NCBI GenBank assembly: GCA_023434535.1
Contig: JAEYSR010000224.1
Span: 1 to 8,933 of the forward strand
DNA length: 8,933 nt
Origin: Actinomycetes bacterium
GTDB taxonomy: Bacteria; Actinomycetota; Acidimicrobiia; Acidimicrobiales; Microtrichaceae
Reading direction: 5' to 3'
Positions 5,299 through 8,933 of the stretch are shown here, piece after piece; positions within the stretch are counted from its first letter, which is position 1, and the number at the start of each line of letters is the position of its first letter. Below the pieces are notes generated by a model. The model did no database searches. It worked only from the letters and a program-made list of their open reading frames with translations, and was not told where the DNA came from. The translations under genes and the position numbers were made by a program.

Positions 5299-8200
5299 GG
5301 CCGCGCCGCCTGTCGCTGGTCGGCATCGGGCCGTACGCCGCCCGGGCCGAGGTCGACTTCGACCGCCTGGCCGCCGACGGCCTCTTCCTCATCCACGGAC
5401 CGACCGGCGCGGGCAAGACGTTCCTGCTCGACGCCATGTGCTTCGCCCTGTACGGCCAGGTGCCCGGCCTGCGCGGACCCGGCGACCTGCGCTCCGACCA
5501 CGTCGCGCCCGACGTGCCCACCGTCGCCGAGCTGGAGTTCGACGCCCACGGCGACCGGTGGCGGATCGAGCGTTCGCCGCAGTACGAGCGACCCAAGCGT
5601 CGCGGCACCGGCACCACCACCACCAACCCCACCGCCCGCCTCTACAAGCGGGAGGGACGGGAGTGGAAGGAGATGGCCAGCCGCACCACCGAGGTCAACC
5701 AGCAGGTCCTGGACCTGGTCGGGCTCGACCACGTCCAGTTCGCACGCGTGGTGCTGCTCCCGCAGGGCCAGTTCCAGCAGGTGCTGCAGCCGGCCACCGG
5801 CGAGCAGCGCCAGCAGCTGCTCACGTCCCTGTTCGACACCGAGCTGTTCGGCGAGATCGAGCGGTGGCTGGACGACCGGGCCAAGGCGGCACGCGCCGAG
5901 GTGCAGGCCGACGACGCCCGCCTCGCCGGGCTGCGCCGGCAGGCCGACGAGCGCTGGGCCGAGATCGCAGCTCCCACCGATCCGGATGGGCTGGTCGGCG
6001 TCGCCGCCCCGACGCTCGACCAGGCCGGCCTCGACGAGCTCGTCACCCGCGCCGCCGCCGAGGCCGACCGCACCGCGGCTCTCGCGGCGAGCTGCGAGAC
6101 CGCCTACGACCTCCTCCGCCGCGACCACGAGCAGGTCCAGCTCGTCGCCCGGCGGTGGGACCGCCGGGCGGAGCTGCGGGCCCAGGCCGACAGCTTGCAG
6201 CAGGAGGCGGAGTCGATCCGTCGGCTGGTCGACCGTGTGGCCTCGGCTCGTCGGGCGGCACCGGTGGCCGCCGGACTCGCGGCGCTCGACCGCGCCCGAT
6301 CGGCGTTCGATGCCGCCGAGCACCACGCCGCTCGTGCCCTCACCCGGTCACGCACGGTCGTCGAGCGGTGCGCTGTCGAGCTGCCCACCGCGGTGCTCGC
6401 CGACCCGGCGGACCCCTCCGCAGCGTCGGCGGCGCTGGTCGCCCGACGGGCCGAGCTGGCCCCGCTCGTCCAGGTCGCGGCCCGGCGCGACGAGCTCAGC
6501 ACCGAGATCGACCGTCTGAGCATCGCCATCGACGAACACGGCCGTAGGGCCGAGGATCTCGACCGTCGACTCGTCGACGCCGCGGAGCGGCGCGCGGCGC
6601 TGTCCGCCGAACAGGTGCGCTGCCGCGAACGTGCGGCGCTGCTCGACGCCACCCGGGCCGAGCTCGACCGAGCCAACGCGGTGGCCGAGGCGGCCGCCGA
6701 GCTGACCCGGGCCCGACGGGCCCACCACGATCTCGCCGCTGCCACGACGGCGGCCCGCAGCGCACACCTCGACGCCAAGGACGCTCATCTCCGGGCGCGG
6801 GAGCGCTACCTCGACGGCATCGCGGCGGTCCTGTCGGCCGACCTGCGCGACGGCGACCCGTGCGCCGTCTGCGGCTCCTCCGAGCACCCGTCGCCCGCCG
6901 TCCCCACCGACGACGCCGTCGACCGAGCCACGGTCGAGCGGCTCGGAGCAGTGGCCGACAGGACCGCCGCAGCGCTGCGGCGAGCCGAGCAGCAGGAGTC
7001 GCTCGCGGTGGCCGCAGTCGCCGAGCTCATCGGTCGCGTCGGCGACACCGCTGATCCCGACGGCGCCACGGCCGAGGTCGCAGCCGTCGAGCAGCGGCTC
7101 GCCGCCCAGCGCGCCGCGGCCGAGCGGCTCCCGACCATCGATGCCGACCTCGCCCGTCTGGACGAGGCCGTGGCGTCGGCCACCGCGGAGCTCGCCGAGC
7201 AGCGTGACCAGGTCGTCGCCGCACGCAGCGCCGTCCAGGCTCGAACCGAGGAGCGGGACCTCGCCGCAGCCCAGCTCGCCGAGGTGCTCGGCGACGGACC
7301 GGATCCGGTCACGGCGATCGACGCGATCGACGTGGTGTCCGACGCCCTCTCCGCCCTGGTGGAGGCCGCCGCAGTACGCGACCGGGCCGCGCTCACGCTG
7401 GGCGACGCCCGCTCCCGGCTCACCGAGGACCTGGCCACGGCCGGCTTCGACGACGTCGAGCAGCTCCGGGATGCCCTGCTCGACCCCGAGCGCATCGAAC
7501 GGGCGGAGCGCGTGATCGACGACCACCGCGACGAGCTCGCCCGCACCGAGGCGCTGCTCGGCGCCGACGAGTTGGCCGACCTTCCCGACGACCGCCCGGA
7601 GCTCGATCACGCCGCCCGCGCCGCAGCGACCGCCGCGACCCAGCGGACCCGGACATCGGCCGCGGCCACCGACGCCGCGTCGGCGGCCGAGGCGATCCGC
7701 GGCTGGGCCGAGACCCACCGCGCCCTGGACGCCGACGCCGGTTCCCGCCGCGACAGGGCCGCGCTGCTGAGCCGGGTGGCCGACACCGTCGGCGGGAGGT
7801 CGGGTGACCGGGTGTCTCTGCGCCGCTGGGTCCTCGCCGCGTACCTCGACGACATCTGCGAGCTCGCCAACCGTCGTCTCGCCGTCATGACCGGGGGTCG
7901 GTACACGCTGCACGTGCACCGCCAGAGCTCCGGGCGCAACCGGCTGTCGGGTCTCGACCTCCGCGTGCACGACGCCCACACCGGTGAGCGCCGCGACGTG
8001 TCGACCCTCTCGGGCGGCGAGACGTTCCAGGCGTCGCTCGCCCTGGCGCTGGCCGTGGCCGACGCCGTGCAGCAGCACTCGGGCGGCGTCCGCCTCGACG
8101 CCCTGTTCATCGACGAGGGCTTCGGCACCCTCGATCCCGACGCGCTCGAGCTGGCGATGGACGAGCTCGACGCCCTGCGGGCGGGCGGCAGGATGGTCGG

Positions 8201-8303
8201 CGTGATCAGCCACGTCGGCACCATGCAGGAGCGCATCCGCACCGGTGTCCGGGTCGTCCCGTCCGAGGACGGCTCCACCGTCGTGGTCGGGCGCATCGGC
8301 TGA
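5295..8303 (+). CDS. sbcC: SbcC, Rad50-type SMC ATPase subunit of SbcCD
   Basis: The product has 1002 residues, a normal length for SbcC. It is the ABC/SMC ATPase that drives and gates SbcD at DNA ends. Seen in order: the N-terminal lobe with Walker A GPTGAGKT (35-42); the Q-loop region around L-L-P-Q-G-Q-F; a long Ala/Glu/Arg-rich coiled coil; the zinc hook C523-A-V-C526 in the G-D-P-C-x-V-C-G context at the coiled-coil apex; the returning coiled coil; and the C-terminal lobe from about 838 (R-V-S-L-R-R-W-V-L). That lobe has the ABC signature L-S-G-G-E (905-909), Walker B L-F-I-D940-E941-G-F-G-T-L-D, and the switch His973 (I-S-H). All ATPase and hook residues are present. The start at the ATGA overlap is preferred; an in-frame GTG-type extension upstream is Arg-rich and lies inside sbcD. 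The final sequence V-V-V-G-R-I-G is followed by the convergent repeat region. Confidence 0.96.
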   Translation: MRPRRLSLVGIGPYAARAEVDFDRLAADGLFLIHGPTGAGKTFLLDAMCFALYGQVPGLRGPGDLRSDHVAPDVPTVAELEFDAHGDRWRIERSPQYERPKRRGTGTTTTNPTARLYKREGREWKEMASRTTEVNQQVLDLVGLDHVQFARVVLLPQGQFQQVLQPATGEQRQQLLTSLFDTELFGEIERWLDDRAKAARAEVQADDARLAGLRRQADERWAEIAAPTDPDGLVGVAAPTLDQAGLDELVTRAAAEADRTAALAASCETAYDLLRRDHEQVQLVARRWDRRAELRAQADSLQQEAESIRRLVDRVASARRAAPVAAGLAALDRARSAFDAAEHHAARALTRSRTVVERCAVELPTAVLADPADPSAASAALVARRAELAPLVQVAARRDELSTEIDRLSIAIDEHGRRAEDLDRRLVDAAERRAALSAEQVRCRERAALLDATRAELDRANAVAEAAAELTRARRAHHDLAAATTAARSAHLDAKDAHLRARERYLDGIAAVLSADLRDGDPCAVCGSSEHPSPAVPTDDAVDRATVERLGAVADRTAAALRRAEQQESLAVAAVAELIGRVGDTADPDGATAEVAAVEQRLAAQRAAAERLPTIDADLARLDEAVASATAELAEQRDQVVAARSAVQARTEERDLAAAQLAEVLGDGPDPVTAIDAIDVVSDALSALVEAAAVRDRAALTLGDARSRLTEDLATAGFDDVEQLRDALLDPERIERAERVIDDHRDELARTEALLGADELADLPDDRPELDHAARAAATAATQRTRTSAAATDAASAAEAIRGWAETHRALDADAGSRRDRAALLSRVADTVGGRSGDRVSLRRWVLAAYLDDICELANRRLAVMTGGRYTLHVHRQSSGRNRLSGLDLRVHDAHTGERRDVSTLSGGETFQASLALALAVADAVQQHSGGVRLDALFIDEGFGTLDPDALELAMDELDALRAGGRMVGVISHVGTMQERIRTGVRVVPSEDGSTVVVGRIG

Positions 8304-8310
8304 GGGAACC

Positions 8311-8430
8311 AACGCTCGCGACTCGGGTCAACCACGGGGCTCATGGCCCCACCGACGACCCCAGAGCCCCAACGCACGCGACTCGGGTCATCAGTAGGGC
8401 TCATGGCCCCACCGACGACCCCAGAACCCG
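8311..8430. repeat. Two tandem copies of an exactly 60-bp repeat
   Basis: Units at 8311-8370 and 8371-8430 align without gaps and differ at 8 of 60 positions. Five of those differences are clustered in the segment 8331-8336 versus 8391-8396; the other three are isolated. The 24-bp block 8337-8360 (equivalently 8397-8420) is identical in the two units. Each unit contains a G-run/C-run hairpin around the loop TCATG. The array fills most of the 142-bp gap between the convergent sbcC and DUF559-like genes, starting 7 bp after the sbcC stop. On the minus strand one frame is open through both units (a 20-residue repeat containing GVVGGAMSP), but there is no start signal, so I do not call a gene. 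It could be a duplicated copy of a dispersed intergenic element. Confidence 0.85.
8325..8421. terminator. Tandem nested hairpins, candidate bidirectional terminator for sbcDC and the DUF559-like gene
   Basis: In unit 1, GGGTC (8325-8329) pairs with GACCC (8357-8361), and inside it GGGGC (8336-8340) pairs with GCCCC (8346-8350) around TCATG, separated by a symmetric 6/6 internal loop. In unit 2 the outer pair (8385-8389 with 8417-8421) is retained, while the inner stem is one pair shorter (8397-8400 with 8406-8409). The place between two convergent stop codons fits a shared terminator. No T tract is seen, so it is not a classical intrinsic terminator. Confidence 0.45.
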
Positions 8431-8445
8431 GTCCTCCGGACGCCG

Positions 8446-8933
8446 TCAACTGCTGCGACCGACCTGGACGAGGCGCTGACGGTAGATGTCGGCCAGCGCG
8501 GCGGCGCATCCCTCGGGGTCGCTCGACAGGTGCTCCCACATGCGACGGGTCGTGAGGTAGCCCGATCGAGCCGCCTCGGTGTCGCGTTCAGCATCCTTCG
8601 CCATCTGCTGACGGCGTTCGTGCCATCGCCGACCGTCGGCCTCGATGATCCACATGGCCTCGGGGTAGCATCGGTCGACGAACCCGGTCATCGCCTGGAC
8701 CGACGGCAGGGGATGCTCGCGGGACGGCTCTGGAAGGCCGGCGAGTCGCAGTGCGTCATCGAGGAGTCGTTCGAGCTTGGACGAGGCCAGCCCTTCACCG
8801 GCACCGAGCAGGTCCAGCGTGCGCTCCGTCAGCAGAACTCCGGGCTTGCCACTGCGTCGCACCTCACCCAGGACCGCACCGACCTCCGCGACCGTGATGA
8901 GGTTCCTGGTGATGGCGTCCTCGACGAGATGCT
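8446..8933 (-). CDS. DUF559-like (PD-(D/E)XK endonuclease-fold) protein, N-terminus outside window
   Basis: The frame is open from the right edge to a TGA at 8446-8448, giving at least 162 residues. A GTG at 8860-8862 is possible but the similarity continues beyond it (L-V-E-D-A-I-T-R-N-L-I-T-V-A-E), so the gene is partial. Seen: a helical lead-in; S-K-L-E-R-L-L as the conserved Glu-bearing helix; then F-V-D-R-C-Y-P with Asp (codon 8674-8676); and I-I-E-A-D-G-R-R-W-H with the E-x-D pair (codons 8641-8643 and 8635-8637). These match the D...ExD metal site of Vsr/DUF559-type nuclease folds. The C-terminal part has M-W-E-H-L in place of the usual W-E-D-L. Known: actinobacteria carry many such proteins, often with an N-terminal AbiEi-like winged-helix domain, and their function is unsettled. 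The N-terminal domain here cannot be seen. It is convergent with sbcC. Confidence 0.75.
   Translation of the reverse strand, partial: HLVEDAITRNLITVAEVGAVLGEVRRSGKPGVLLTERTLDLLGAGEGLASSKLERLLDDALRLAGLPEPSREHPLPSVQAMTGFVDRCYPEAMWIIEADGRRWHERRQQMAKDAERDTEAARSGYLTTRRMWEHLSSDPEGCAAALADIYRQRLVQVGRSS

Noticed and set aside
4057..8303. sbcDC as part of a new defence or repair island
   Set aside because: Both proteins are complete and canonical, with no unusual fused domain and no recognised defence gene adjoining; the operon looks like ordinary housekeeping repair.
6348..8312. Long open frame (654 codons) antisense to sbcC
   Set aside because: It is a typical antisense shadow of a GC-rich coding region: Gly/Val/Arg/Asp-rich, no domain, completely overlapped by intact sbcC.
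8311..8430. Possible CRISPR array
   Set aside because: Only two directly adjoining 60-bp units with no spacers and no cas gene nearby; it is a simple tandem duplication.
7607..8539. Minus-strand frame reading through the 60-bp repeats as a 20-residue peptide repeat
   Set aside because: The frame is open because the period is divisible by three and the DNA is GC-rich; the unit differences are mostly amino-acid changing, there is no start signal, and it overlaps both sbcC and the DUF559-like gene.

Overview
The window is GC-rich DNA, visibly well above 60% G+C and poor in TA steps, from a high-GC actinobacterium. The gene content supports this: a DUF2510 membrane protein, an actinobacterial DUF559-type endonuclease-like protein, an actinobacterial-style SbcCD pair, and several genes whose only promoter-like element is a TANNNT box placed so that transcription would begin at the start codon (leaderless mRNA). 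A member of Acidimicrobiia is a plausible guess, but nothing here proves the class.

Layout: positions 1-203 hold the 3' end of an NAD(P)-binding SDR/NmrA-like protein. A gap of about 345 bp with no recognised gene precedes a lipoprotein of unknown function (549-1571, +). This gene converges on a DUF2510 four-helix membrane protein (1609-2367, -). A divergent intergenic region with a perfect 8-bp hairpin leads to a short methylenetetrahydrofolate reductase-family protein (2601-3365, +). That gene converges, across a hairpin-rich 52-bp gap, on a second small lipoprotein (3418-3891, -). A further divergent region leads to the sbcDC operon (4057-5298 and 5295-8303, +; the genes overlap by ATGA). 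The operon converges on the C-terminal part of a DUF559-like protein that runs off the right edge (8446-8933, -). The sbcC/DUF559 gap carries two tandem copies of an exactly 60-bp repeat, each with a nested hairpin.

Functionally, SbcD (Mre11-type nuclease) and SbcC (Rad50-type ATPase with a zinc hook) form one complex that processes DNA ends and hairpins. The MTHFR-like protein belongs to one-carbon/methionine metabolism. The other genes look like unrelated housekeeping or lineage-specific single genes. I see no CRISPR array, tRNA, rRNA, insertion sequence, phage gene or clear new multi-gene system. The most interesting signals are non-coding: the 60-bp tandem repeat between convergent genes, and a start-proximal promoter motif shared at identical spacing by three genes.
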